From Anaerolineales bacterium (lineage in GTDB: Bacteria; Chloroflexota; Anaerolineae; Anaerolineales; UBA11579), in assembly GCA_021463845.1 (NCBI GenBank), contig JAJTXV010000002.1, positions 104,962-168,961 on the forward strand: 64,000 nucleotides of DNA, given 5' to 3'. Positions 26,200 to 33,898 of this stretch are shown one piece after another. The position numbers and the translations under genes are program-made. Positions within the stretch are counted from its first letter, which is position 1. Every line of letters begins with the position of its first letter. The notes under the pieces are model-generated. The model was given only the letters and a program-made list of their open reading frames with translations, was not told the origin of the DNA and searched no databases.

Positions 26200-27251
26200 T
26201 GCTGGCGCCGATCACGTACATTCAGCCACTGACCACATTGCGCCGCACGCGCCAACTGCCAGTGGAAGGGCTGATCACGGTTGGCTTGGGCGACCGCTTG
26301 CGCGCCACAGATGTGATCGCGCGCACGGGGCTGCACAAGCAGCACATCATGCTGGATGCGACCCGCGCCCTGGGCGTGCCTGCCAACCGGGTCAGCAAAC
26401 TGATCCAGCGCGTGGTGGGTGAGGAAGTGGAAGCAGGCGCGATCCTGGCGGGCAGCCGCGGGTTGGCCAGCCGCCAACTGCGCGCTCCGGCGGCGGGCAA
26501 GATCGCCGCGATCAGCGAAGGCCAGATCCTGCTGCAGATCAGTGACGAGAGCGCCCAGGTGCCGGCCCGCGTGCCGGGCCTGGTGATCGACATTGACCCA
26601 GGGCAAAGCGTGACCCTGGAGTGCATTTGTGCCTGGGTACAGTGCGTGTGGGGCAACGACTTGGTGGCCGAGGGCAATCTGCACATGGTGGCGGACAGCC
26701 CGCAGCATGTGCTGACCGCCGACCAGATCGACATGAGCTTGCGCGGCGCCATTCTGGTGGCGGGGCACTGCAACCAGCGCCAGGCGCTGGAGCTGGCGGG
26801 GCAGGTGCCGATCCGCGGCCTGATCCTTGGCAGCATTGCTACGCGCATGCTGCCCATCGCCGAAAAGATGGAGTATCCCATCGCTGTTTTGGAAGGTTTT
26901 GGAAAAATTCCGTTCAACAGCGATGCATTCAAGCTGCTCTCAATGCACGCAGGGGCGGTAGCCTCATTGAATGCCCAGGCCAGCAACCCGCACACGGGCG
27001 AACGCCCAGAGGTGATCATTCCGCTGGCGGATGCGGGCCACCCACCCCAGCCAGTGGAGATACAAAGCTTCCGTTTGGGCCAGACCGTGCGGGTGCTGTC
27101 TGGCAAGTACAAAGGTCAGCTGGGCGAGATCGTTGAGCTGCGCGAGAATGTAATCTATGAGAGCGGGCTGCGCGGCCCGGCGGCGGAGCTCAGCCTCACA
27201 GACGGCGGGCGGGGCCGCGTGCCGCTGGCAAACCTTGAACTTCTAGGGTAA
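26199..27251 (+). CDS. protein with a KOW-like end, unknown
   Basis: A 350-residue soluble-looking protein. Around residues 90-130 the blocks LRAPAAGKIAAISEGQILLQ and VPARVPGLVIDIDPGQ look like a barrel-sandwich (lipoyl-like) fold without the lysine. The middle has an alpha/beta look (GAILVAGHCNQRQALELAG, PIRGLILGSIATRMLP). The last 60 residues contain VRVLSGKYKGQLGEIVEL, a KOW/SH3 signature as in NusG or ribosomal L24. Start overlaps the MutL-like stop by one base. Function unknown; the direct coupling suggests that it binds the MutL-like protein. Confidence 0.8.
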   Translation: MLAPITYIQPLTTLRRTRQLPVEGLITVGLGDRLRATDVIARTGLHKQHIMLDATRALGVPANRVSKLIQRVVGEEVEAGAILAGSRGLASRQLRAPAAGKIAAISEGQILLQISDESAQVPARVPGLVIDIDPGQSVTLECICAWVQCVWGNDLVAEGNLHMVADSPQHVLTADQIDMSLRGAILVAGHCNQRQALELAGQVPIRGLILGSIATRMLPIAEKMEYPIAVLEGFGKIPFNSDAFKLLSMHAGAVASLNAQASNPHTGERPEVIIPLADAGHPPQPVEIQSFRLGQTVRVLSGKYKGQLGEIVELRENVIYESGLRGPAAELSLTDGGRGRVPLANLELLG

Positions 27252-27263
27252 AAATAGGTTCCC

Positions 27264-27848
27264 ATGCTAGACGACGCTGATTTGGATCTGCCATCAGAGC
27301 AGCCCGAACCCCCCAGACGCTCAGGCAGCCGCAATTTTCTCGTAGTGGCCGGCGTGCTGGGCGGCTTGATGCTGCTAGCGCTGATCGCTCTAGCGGTGTA
27401 TGCGCTGGTCATCTTGCCACAGCAGCAGCGTGCCGCCCCGGATGAGGGCGCGGCTCAGGTTACGAATACGCAGATCGTGCAAACACTGCAGCCCAGCAAC
27501 ACGGCCACCGCACAAAACACACCCACCCGCACAGCCACATCCACACGCACTCCGGTGCCGCCTACGGCCACCAACACGCCGGTGACGCCCCTGTTCACCA
27601 GCAACCCCGCCGCCACGCAGACAGTGGAAGCGCTGCTGACCCAGGCGGCCCTGGCGCAGGAACAAGCTGCGGCAACAACGGACCCGAATGCGACCGCTAC
27701 CGCCACCAGCGCTCCGACGGCTACGCCGAGCGCGTTGCCGCAAAGCGGCCTGGCAGATGACATCGGCGGGCCGGGCATTCTGGCGCTGGCCGCGGCGCTG
27801 CTGCTGGCCATCATCTTCACCGCGCGCAGACTGCGCGCACAAGCGTGA
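27264..27848 (+). CDS. surface protein with LPQSG sorting-like tail
   Basis: A 194-residue protein: acidic cytoplasmic tail (1-22), a membrane helix (about 24-50), a long Thr/Pro/Ala linker (about 65-157), then LPQSG at 158-162, a hydrophobic stretch (about 170-187) and an Arg-rich end. The last part has the layout of an LPXTG sorting signal with Ser in place of Thr. With the N-terminal helix it may be cleaved by a sortase-type enzyme, or simply span the membrane twice. Last gene of the operon; a terminator follows. Confidence 0.75.
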   Translation: MLDDADLDLPSEQPEPPRRSGSRNFLVVAGVLGGLMLLALIALAVYALVILPQQQRAAPDEGAAQVTNTQIVQTLQPSNTATAQNTPTRTATSTRTPVPPTATNTPVTPLFTSNPAATQTVEALLTQAALAQEQAAATTDPNATATATSAPTATPSALPQSGLADDIGGPGILALAAALLLAIIFTARRLRAQA

Positions 27849-27865
27849 TGTAAATACGAGCCAAT

Positions 27866-27899
27866 AATAAAAAGAGCCGCAGATGCGGCTCTTTTTATT
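27866..27899. terminator. bidirectional terminator
   Basis: A 15-bp stem AATAAAAAGAGCCGC/GCGGCTCTTTTTATT (27866-27880 with 27885-27899). It ends the MutL-like operon on the plus strand and coaBC on the minus strand; the coaBC stop codon lies inside the stem. Confidence 0.92.
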
Positions 27900-29097
27900 T
27901 CAGCAAACTCAGTGCCTTCTCCAAAACCTTGCGGGCCACTTCATACTTGCTGAGCAATGGCAGCTCTTCCTGCGCGCCATCCTTGGTAAGTAGGATGACG
28001 CGGTTGGTGTCGACCTCAAAGCCAGCATCCTGAGCGCTGACATCGTTAGCGACGATCATGTCCAATCCCTTGGAAGCCAGCTTGCCTTGTGCGTTGGCGA
28101 GCAGGTCATTGCTCTCAGCCGCAAAACCCACCAGCAGGCGCGGTTTGCCGGCTTGCTGGCTGACTTCCTTGAGAATATCCGGGTTGGCAGCCAGCTCCAC
28201 CGTGGGCACGCCTTCGGCGCGTTTGATCTTCTTGTTGGCAGCATTGCTGGGGCGGAAGTCTGCCACGGCAGCAGCCATCAGCAGCATATCGGCGCCGGCA
28301 GCGTGGGCCAGCACGGCATTGCGCATCTCAACGGCGGTTTGCACGCGCACGAACTCTGCGCCAACCGGCGGGGTAAGCGCGGTGGGGCCGGAGACCAGGG
28401 TCACCTGTGCGCCCATGTCGAGCGCGGCTTGCGCCAACGCGTAGCCTTGCTTGCCAGAGGAGCGATTGGCGATCACGCGCACCGGGTCGATCGGCTCCTG
28501 CGTGCCGCCAGCGGTGACCAGCACGCGGCGGCCAGCCAAGGGGCCGCTGGCGCCGAGTGCGACGCGAGCATGGCCGGCCAACTCAGCCGGCTCCAGCATG
28601 CGGCCCACGCCGCTGAGGCCGGAGGCCAGATGGCCGCTGACCGGGCCGTGGATCTGCGCGCCGCGGGCGCGCAAGGTGTCAAGGCTGGCCTGAGTGGCGG
28701 GGTGGTCATACATGCCGCCATCCATAGCCGGGGCGAGCATGAGCGGCGCGGTGGCAGCCAGGGCGGTGAGGGTGAGCAGATTATCAGCCTGGCCGGCAGC
28801 CAGCTTGGCGAGCGTGTTAGCGGTGGCTGGGGCTATCAGCAGCAGGTCAGCATCCTTGCCCAGTTTCACGTGCAACACGTGGCCTTCCGGCCCCCATAAG
28901 TCTTGATCCACATAGGTGCGGCGACCTGTGACAGACTGAAAGGTGAGCGGCTTGATGAAGTGCTGCGCCGCGCCAGTGAGGATCACATCCACCTCTGCGC
29001 CGAGTTGAGTAAGCTTGGAGGCCAGGTCAGCAGCTTTGTAGCAGGCGATGGAGCCGGTGACACCGAGCACGATACGTTTGGATTGGAGGGGCAGCAT
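27895..29097 (-). CDS. coaBC: phosphopantothenoylcysteine decarboxylase / phosphopantothenate-cysteine ligase
   Basis: A 400-residue fusion that joins cysteine to 4'-phosphopantothenate (CoaB, C-terminal) and decarboxylates the product (CoaC, N-terminal). The flavin-binding CoaC half begins IVLGVTGSIACYKAADLAS and includes PAMDGGMYDHPAT; the CoaB half has VLVTAGGTQEPIDPVRVIANRSSG and ends near KKIKRAEGVPTVEL and LVGFAAES. The ATG at 29097 overlaps the stop of the ATP-grasp gene; a TTG one codon earlier is possible. It is the last gene of the CoA operon. Confidence 0.96.
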   Translation of the reverse strand: MLPLQSKRIVLGVTGSIACYKAADLASKLTQLGAEVDVILTGAAQHFIKPLTFQSVTGRRTYVDQDLWGPEGHVLHVKLGKDADLLLIAPATANTLAKLAAGQADNLLTLTALAATAPLMLAPAMDGGMYDHPATQASLDTLRARGAQIHGPVSGHLASGLSGVGRMLEPAELAGHARVALGASGPLAGRRVLVTAGGTQEPIDPVRVIANRSSGKQGYALAQAALDMGAQVTLVSGPTALTPPVGAEFVRVQTAVEMRNAVLAHAAGADMLLMAAAVADFRPSNAANKKIKRAEGVPTVELAANPDILKEVSQQAGKPRLLVGFAAESNDLLANAQGKLASKGLDMIVANDVSAQDAGFEVDTNRVILLTKDGAQEELPLLSKYEVARKVLEKALSLLK

Positions 29098-29966
29098 CAA
29101 TTCTCCAGTCTGGCCAACAGAGTGCGGGCAAAGTGCTGAGCAGACCCTGGGCTGTAATCCAAAAACAGATTGGGCTCGATCAGCTCAAGCTCCATCAAAT
29201 AGAACGAACCATCCCGCAGAATACCATCCACGCGGGCATAGGCCAACGGGTGGCCAACTAGGCGGCTGACCGCCTGGAGCACACCGGCGGCCTGCTCAAT
29301 CAGCTCCGGCGACGCCTCGACGGCCCGGGTACTGGCGCCGTAGCCCATCTGGGTGCGAAAGTCGCCGGATCTTGGGGTCTTACGCACAGTGTGGCTGTAC
29401 TCTTCACAAAAAAAGAGCAGCGAATACTCCCCTACTGTTTGCACTTCAGGCATGAACTCCTGCACCACACCATCGCCCAGAGCGAGCACCTCGGCCTGGT
29501 GGGCATTCCACTGGGTTTCGTTCTCGATCACGTAGGTATGGTACGAGTCGGCCGAGACCAGCGGTTTCAGCGCGGCCTGGGCCCAGCCGCGCTGCTGCAC
29601 GGCGACATAAGGTTGTGGCTGGCCTTGTGCCAGCCACAACGAAGGTACGATACGGACACCTTCGGCTTCCAGCTCGGCCAGGTAGCGCTTGTGCATGTTC
29701 CAGCGCATGACTGGGATAGGGTTCCAGACTGGAACCCCGGCGGCCTGCAACGCATCAAGCCAGGCTGAGAACTCAGCGGCACGCACGTGATAGTCCCAAG
29801 TGGAGCGGATGACCACAGCGCGGTATTGCGCCCAGTCTACAGGAGCATCCCAGATCACCGGAGCAACCTCAGCCCCAAGTTCAACCAGAGCGGCCTGGGC
29901 CAGCTGGTCACTGGGAGTGAGCTGAGGCCATTCAGCATCGGTAGCGAAGGCGATCGGTTTAGCCAT
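29097..29966 (-). CDS. ATP-grasp family ligase, substrate unknown
   Basis: A 289-residue ATP-grasp protein. After an N-terminal pre-ATP-grasp domain (1-95) comes KPLVSADSYHTYVIEN, the lid segment VVQEFMPEVQTVGEYSLLFF and the metal site ARVDGILRDGSFYLMELELIEPNLF (in parts), with the Glu and Asn that bind magnesium. The closest recalled class is the cycloserine/prodigiosin-associated and RimK-like group that ligates an amine to a carboxylate. It overlaps coaX and coaBC by one base on each side, so it belongs to the CoA operon, though no known CoA step needs it. Confidence 0.85.
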   Translation of the reverse strand: MAKPIAFATDAEWPQLTPSDQLAQAALVELGAEVAPVIWDAPVDWAQYRAVVIRSTWDYHVRAAEFSAWLDALQAAGVPVWNPIPVMRWNMHKRYLAELEAEGVRIVPSLWLAQGQPQPYVAVQQRGWAQAALKPLVSADSYHTYVIENETQWNAHQAEVLALGDGVVQEFMPEVQTVGEYSLLFFCEEYSHTVRKTPRSGDFRTQMGYGASTRAVEASPELIEQAAGVLQAVSRLVGHPLAYARVDGILRDGSFYLMELELIEPNLFLDYSPGSAQHFARTLLARLEN

Positions 29967-30730
29967 TACTGATTGAGACCCCAGATGATGCGCAGGCCGT
30001 CCAGAGTCAGCCAGGGGGCAAGGATCTGAATGACATCGGTTTCCTTGGCAATGATCTCGGCCAGGCCGCCGGTGCCGATCACTTTCATCTCAGGCCCGAG
30101 TTCAGCGCGGAAGCGAGCCACCAGGCCTTCCACCAGACCAACGTAGCCGAAGAGCAAGCCGGATTGCATGGCGTGGGTGGTGTTGCGGCCGATGGGGCCG
30201 GGCGGGCGCTGCAGGTCGACGCGGGAGAGCTTGGCAGCGCGCGAGAAGAGGGCCTCGGCGGCGATGCCGATGCCCGGGGCAATGGCGCCGCCGAGGTATT
30301 CGCCGGCGGCGGTGATGGCGTCAAAGGTGGTGCCAGTGCCAAAATCCACCACGCAGGCCGGGCCGCCGTACAGGTGCTGCACGGCGGCGGCATCCACAAT
30401 GCGGTCAGCGCCGACGGTGCGCGGATCCTCGTAGAGGACGCGCACACCGGTCTTGACACCAGCATCGACCACCAGCGGGTCTTTTTGCAAGTACACACGG
30501 CAGGCCTCGACGATCTTGCCGGTGAGCGGCGGCACGACCGAGGCCATGCAGATGCCGGTCAGTTGGCTGATGGGAATACCGGCGTGCTGGAACATGCCAA
30601 TGAACTGCAGGCCGTATTCATCCGGCATGCTGCTGTGGTTGGTGGCCACACGCCAGCGCGGGCCGAGGGTATCGCCATCGTACAAGCCTAAGGTGACGTT
30701 GGTATTGCCAATATCTACGGCGAGAAGCAT
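29966..30730 (-). CDS. coaX: type III pantothenate kinase
   Basis: A 254-residue CoaX that phosphorylates pantothenate with ATP and is not inhibited by CoA. The ASKHA motifs are DIGNTNVTLGLYDG at the N-terminus, GADRIVDAAA (about 103-112) and VDFGTGTTFDAITA (about 124-137), with the Asp that acts as base. It lies 13 bases behind panC and its stop overlaps the ATP-grasp start. Confidence 0.96.
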   Translation of the reverse strand: MLLAVDIGNTNVTLGLYDGDTLGPRWRVATNHSSMPDEYGLQFIGMFQHAGIPISQLTGICMASVVPPLTGKIVEACRVYLQKDPLVVDAGVKTGVRVLYEDPRTVGADRIVDAAAVQHLYGGPACVVDFGTGTTFDAITAAGEYLGGAIAPGIGIAAEALFSRAAKLSRVDLQRPPGPIGRNTTHAMQSGLLFGYVGLVEGLVARFRAELGPEMKVIGTGGLAEIIAKETDVIQILAPWLTLDGLRIIWGLNQ

Positions 30731-30743
30731 GAGATCTACCTTT

Positions 30744-31577
30744 CTAGTCCAGAATCAGGTTATCGATCAGGCGTGTTTTACCAAAGTAGACCGCCATGGA
30801 AAGCAGCGCCCCATTGGTGATCGTGTCGAGCTCGTGCAGGGTAAGCAGATCGGCACATGAGACGTATTGAACACGAGCCAGTGGCTCGTGTTCAATAGCG
30901 CTCTGCATGAGCGCCCGCAGGGCCGCGCCACCGCGCTCGCCGGCGGCGTATGCGGCCTGGGCGGCCAGCAAGGCGCGGTGCAGCACCGGGGCGGCGGCGC
31001 GCTCAGCTTCGCTCAGGTACTTGTTGCGGCTGGAGAGCGCCAGGCCATCGGCCTCACGCTGGGTGGGGCCAACGATGATCTCGAGCGGAAAGTTGAGGTC
31101 CAGCACCATGCGTTTGATGACGGCGACTTGCTGGGCATCCTTCTGGCCGAAGTAGGCTTTGTCTGGCCCGACGGCGTTGAAGAGCTTGGCGACGACGGTG
31201 GCCACGCCGCGGAAGTGGCCCGGGCGCATGCCGCCTTCGAGGGGTTGAGTAATTTCTTCCAGATCGATCCAGGTTTGGAAGCCGGGCGGATACATGGTCT
31301 CAGGCGTTGGGAGCCACACCAGGTCCACCCCGGCGTCTTGCAGCATTTGCAGGTCACGCGGAATGTCACGCGGGTAGGCCGACAAGTCCTCGTTGGGGCC
31401 GAACTGGGCCGGGTTGACAAAGATGCTGACGACGACCGATTTACATTGCTGCTTGGCCAGCTCGACCAGCGAGATGTGGCCGGCATGCAAGTAGCCCATG
31501 GTGGGCACAAAGCCGAGCGGGCCGGGCAAGGCGGCGCGGGCGCTACGGAGTTCGGCGAGAGTGGTGACGGTCTTCAT
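30744..31577 (-). CDS. panC: pantothenate synthetase
   Basis: A 277-residue enzyme that joins pantoate and beta-alanine with ATP. The nucleotide-binding HxGH is in PTMGYLHAGHISLV (about 25-38), and the KMSKS-like loop is LALSSRNKYLS (about 180-190). Other family blocks are FVNPAQFGPNEDLSAYPR and YFGQKDAQQ. Start overlaps the panE stop by 4 bases (ATGA). A beta-alanine source (panD) is not in the window. Confidence 0.96.
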   Translation of the reverse strand: MKTVTTLAELRSARAALPGPLGFVPTMGYLHAGHISLVELAKQQCKSVVVSIFVNPAQFGPNEDLSAYPRDIPRDLQMLQDAGVDLVWLPTPETMYPPGFQTWIDLEEITQPLEGGMRPGHFRGVATVVAKLFNAVGPDKAYFGQKDAQQVAVIKRMVLDLNFPLEIIVGPTQREADGLALSSRNKYLSEAERAAAPVLHRALLAAQAAYAAGERGGAALRALMQSAIEHEPLARVQYVSCADLLTLHELDTITNGALLSMAVYFGKTRLIDNLILD

Positions 31578-32470
31578 GCCGGCCTCAGGGCTTGCACCAG
31601 TTTCCAGACGGTCTCGGTGGCTGGCGTGGGTACGCCGGCTTCTCGGCCGGCGCGCACGATGGCGCCGCTGATGGCGTCCACCTCGGTGACAGCACCACGC
31701 TGCGCGTCCTGAAACATGGAGGAGTGGTTGGCCGCCGTGCGCCGCGCTACGTCCTGAGCAGCGGCGGCCGGGTCTGCAAAAGTAAGTGGGACGTTGAGGG
31801 CGGCGGCGACGGCGGCGGCCTCGGCGGCCAGCTGGGCGCTGAGCTCGGCTGCGGCCGGGCGGGTGAGCAGCTCACCGTTGGGCACGCCGAGCAGCGCAGT
31901 GAGCGGGTTGATGGCGGCGTTGATGACCAGCTTGCTCCACTGCAGGGAGGCTACGTCCTGTACTGTATTGACTTGAAAGCCGGCCGAGGTGAACAAGCCA
32001 GCAAACTCGGCTTGCGCGGCGTGAGCACCAAGTGAGATGGTTCCATCGCCGCCCCAGCGCACTACGCCAGGGGCCACTAGAGTGGCTCCGGTGGTGATGA
32101 CGCCGACCGCCACACGCTCGACGCCCAGCGCCTGCTCCAACGTTTGCTGGTTACCGAGGCCGTTTTGCAGAGTCAGCGCCACGCCATCCGGCGCGAGGCA
32201 GGCGGCCAGCTGTTGGGCGGCACGCGGCGTTTGCCAGGCCTTGACCAGCACCAGCGCCCGGCGAGCGCCGGCAAAGGCGTGCGGGTCATTGCTGGCGTGT
32301 ACTGGAAAAGTTGTGCGCGTGCCGTCCACTTCCAGCGTGACGCCGGAGCTTTGCAGGGCCTGCAGCCCCTCAGGCCAGGTGGCGAGCAGGTCAACCTGCT
32401 CGCCGATGGCGGCCAGTCGGGCGGCGAACAGGCAGGCCAGCGCGCCGCTGCCGACAATCAGCACGGACAC
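31574..32470 (-). CDS. panE: 2-dehydropantoate 2-reductase
   Basis: A 298-residue NADPH-dependent enzyme that reduces ketopantoate to pantoate. Rossmann motif VGSGALACLFAARLA lies at the N-terminus, LQNGLGNQ near residue 105, and the catalytic Lys is in SLQWSKLVINAAINPLTAL (about 178-196). The C-terminal helical domain ends with the family motif HSSMFQDAQRGAVTEVDAISG. It lies one base before the panB stop codon in transcription order. Confidence 0.95.
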   Translation of the reverse strand: MSVLIVGSGALACLFAARLAAIGEQVDLLATWPEGLQALQSSGVTLEVDGTRTTFPVHASNDPHAFAGARRALVLVKAWQTPRAAQQLAACLAPDGVALTLQNGLGNQQTLEQALGVERVAVGVITTGATLVAPGVVRWGGDGTISLGAHAAQAEFAGLFTSAGFQVNTVQDVASLQWSKLVINAAINPLTALLGVPNGELLTRPAAAELSAQLAAEAAAVAAALNVPLTFADPAAAAQDVARRTAANHSSMFQDAQRGAVTEVDAISGAIVRAGREAGVPTPATETVWKLVQALRPA

Positions 32471-33355
32471 TTAGTCTCCCAGATCCTTGAGCAGGGCATC
32501 CCAGGCTTCGTCCTTGATGGAGACGCTGTGCTCGTCGGTGGGGAAGCTGCGCGCCTGCACTTCTTGAATATAGACGCCAAATGCATCCACCATGGTGGTG
32601 TGCATGTCAGCATATTTTTTGACAAATTTGGGGGTGAAACGATCGAACAAACCGAGCAGGTCATGCGTAACGAGCACCTGGCCGTCACAACCCACTCCGG
32701 CGCCAATGCCGATAGTGGGGATGGTGAGTTTTTTGGATATCCACTCCGCCAGACGGTCTGGCACCGACTCGAGCACGACGCTGAAGGCGCCGGCCTCCTG
32801 CAGCGCAAGGGCATCCTCAATCAGCTTGCGGGCAGCGGACTTGGTGCGGGCTTGCGGGCGGAAGCCGCCGAGCGTGTTCACACTCTGCGGCGTGAGGCCG
32901 AGGTGGCCCATGACGGGGATGCCGGCGGCCACGATCTGGCGCACGGATTCGGCGCGCTCCTGGCCACCCTCCAGCTTAACGGCGTCCATGCCCGCTTCCT
33001 GCAGGAAGCGTCCGGCATTGGCCACGGCTTGCTGCACGGACACCTGGTAGGACATGAACGGCAGATCGCCGATCAGCATGGGCGTCTGGGCGCCGCGCGC
33101 CACTGCCTTGCAGTGGTGGAGCATATCCTCCATGGTGACGGGCAATGTGTTGGGGTAGCCCAGCACCACCATGCCCAGTGAGTCGCCAACCAGGATGGCA
33201 TCCACCCCGGCGCGCTCCTGGGCCAGGGCGGTGGGATAGTCATAGGCGGTCAGCATGGTAATGGGCTGGCCGTCTTTCTTCATTTGCCTGAAGGTGCGCG
33301 TGGTGACTTTGGGGCGGGCAGCCGTAATGGCGGCCTTGGGTGCTTCTGTCGACAT
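32471..33355 (-). CDS. panB: 3-methyl-2-oxobutanoate hydroxymethyltransferase
   Basis: A 294-residue TIM-barrel enzyme that makes ketopantoate from ketoisovalerate and methylene-tetrahydrofolate. Family blocks are MLTAYDYPTA, DSLGMVVLGYPNTLPVT, MDAVKLEGG and VMGHLGLTPQSV. The ATG at 33355 has GGAGG before it; a TTG-free upstream ATG at 33370 gives five more residues but is less likely. First gene of the CoA operon, behind a structured leader with a terminator. Confidence 0.96.
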   Translation of the reverse strand: MSTEAPKAAITAARPKVTTRTFRQMKKDGQPITMLTAYDYPTALAQERAGVDAILVGDSLGMVVLGYPNTLPVTMEDMLHHCKAVARGAQTPMLIGDLPFMSYQVSVQQAVANAGRFLQEAGMDAVKLEGGQERAESVRQIVAAGIPVMGHLGLTPQSVNTLGGFRPQARTKSAARKLIEDALALQEAGAFSVVLESVPDRLAEWISKKLTIPTIGIGAGVGCDGQVLVTHDLLGLFDRFTPKFVKKYADMHTTMVDAFGVYIQEVQARSFPTDEHSVSIKDEAWDALLKDLGD

Positions 33356-33380
33356 GAAACCTCCGCACAATGCGCTGGGA

Positions 33381-33484
33381 CAAAAAAGCCGCCCCAGCTT
33401 GAAAGGCGGCAGACAGTTGCGCGAAGGGCGCAGTGAGACTGGATTTGTCTACCGTCTCGGCCCGTAATGGGTCCAAGCAGCGCC
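33381..33484 (-). ncRNA. structured panB leader with terminator (possible pan RNA)
   Basis: On the minus strand, GGCGC (33484-33480) pairs with GCGCC (33431-33427) and closes a junction with two hairpins. One is GGACCC-ATTAC-GGGCC (33474-33459) with a bulged A; the other is GAGACGG with CCAGTCTC (33458-33435), also with a bulged A. A terminator GCCGCC/GGCGGC plus six U follows (33410-33381), 26 bases before the panB ATG. The bulged A residues and the location recall the published pan motif RNA, which is known from Chloroflexota, but I could not align them. Confidence 0.65.
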
Positions 33485-33487
33485 TTA

Positions 33488-33493
33488 ATTATA
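33488..33493 (-). promoter_or_regulatory. TATAAT box for the CoA operon
   Basis: A perfect TATAAT on the minus strand, four bases before the first stem of the leader RNA. No convincing -35 hexamer was found 16-18 bases upstream. Confidence 0.5.
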
Positions 33494-33537
33494 GCGTGAG
33501 TATCAGCATGGCAGTAGTGCCGCGGCTTCTGGCTCGT

Positions 33538-33543
33538 TATAAT
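33538..33543 (+). promoter_or_regulatory. TATAAT box for the YtxH-like gene
   Basis: A perfect TATAAT lies 28 bases before the ATG of the YtxH-like gene, with AAGGAGA in between as ribosome binding site. No clear -35 box is visible. Confidence 0.5.
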
Positions 33544-33571
33544 TAGACAGGCAACCAAGGAGACATAAACA

Positions 33572-33808
33572 ATGAGGCAATTCTTTGCTTTTCTACTGGG
33601 TGTCGTGGGCGGAGCGCTGATCGGCAGCAGCATTGCCATCCTGGCCGCCCCGAGCTCCGGCGAGGATCTGCGCGGCGAGCTGCGCAACCGCTGGAACCGG
33701 GTGCGCGATGAGCTAAGTGAGGCCGCCGGCGAGCGCCGCTACGAGCTGGAGCGCCAGCTGAGCTCCATGCGCAACCCCGTGCGTGAGATCCCGCTGGAAG
33801 ATAGATAA
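33572..33808 (+). CDS. YtxH-like small membrane protein
   Basis: A 78-residue protein with one N-terminal membrane segment (FFAFLLGVVGGALIGSSIAI) followed by LAAPSSGEDLR, the typical YtxH (gas vesicle GvpP-like) signature, and a charged amphipathic helix. Such proteins are linked with stress in Bacillus, but their role is not known. Strong Shine-Dalgarno AAGGAGA. Single-gene transcript ended by a terminator. Confidence 0.85.
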   Translation: MRQFFAFLLGVVGGALIGSSIAILAAPSSGEDLRGELRNRWNRVRDELSEAAGERRYELERQLSSMRNPVREIPLEDR

Positions 33809-33813
33809 ACTCC

Positions 33814-33842
33814 AAAAAACCGCCTTTAAGAGGCGGTTTTTT
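33814..33842 (+). terminator. terminator after the YtxH-like gene
   Basis: A 12-bp stem AAAAAACCGCCT/AGGCGGTTTTTT (33814-33825 with 33831-33842) with a TTAAG loop; usable in both directions. Confidence 0.92.
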
Positions 33843-33898
33843 GTTCGTAGCACCGATAATTGAATATACGTTGTAGAAGCAAGTAACAGACTGCTCTT

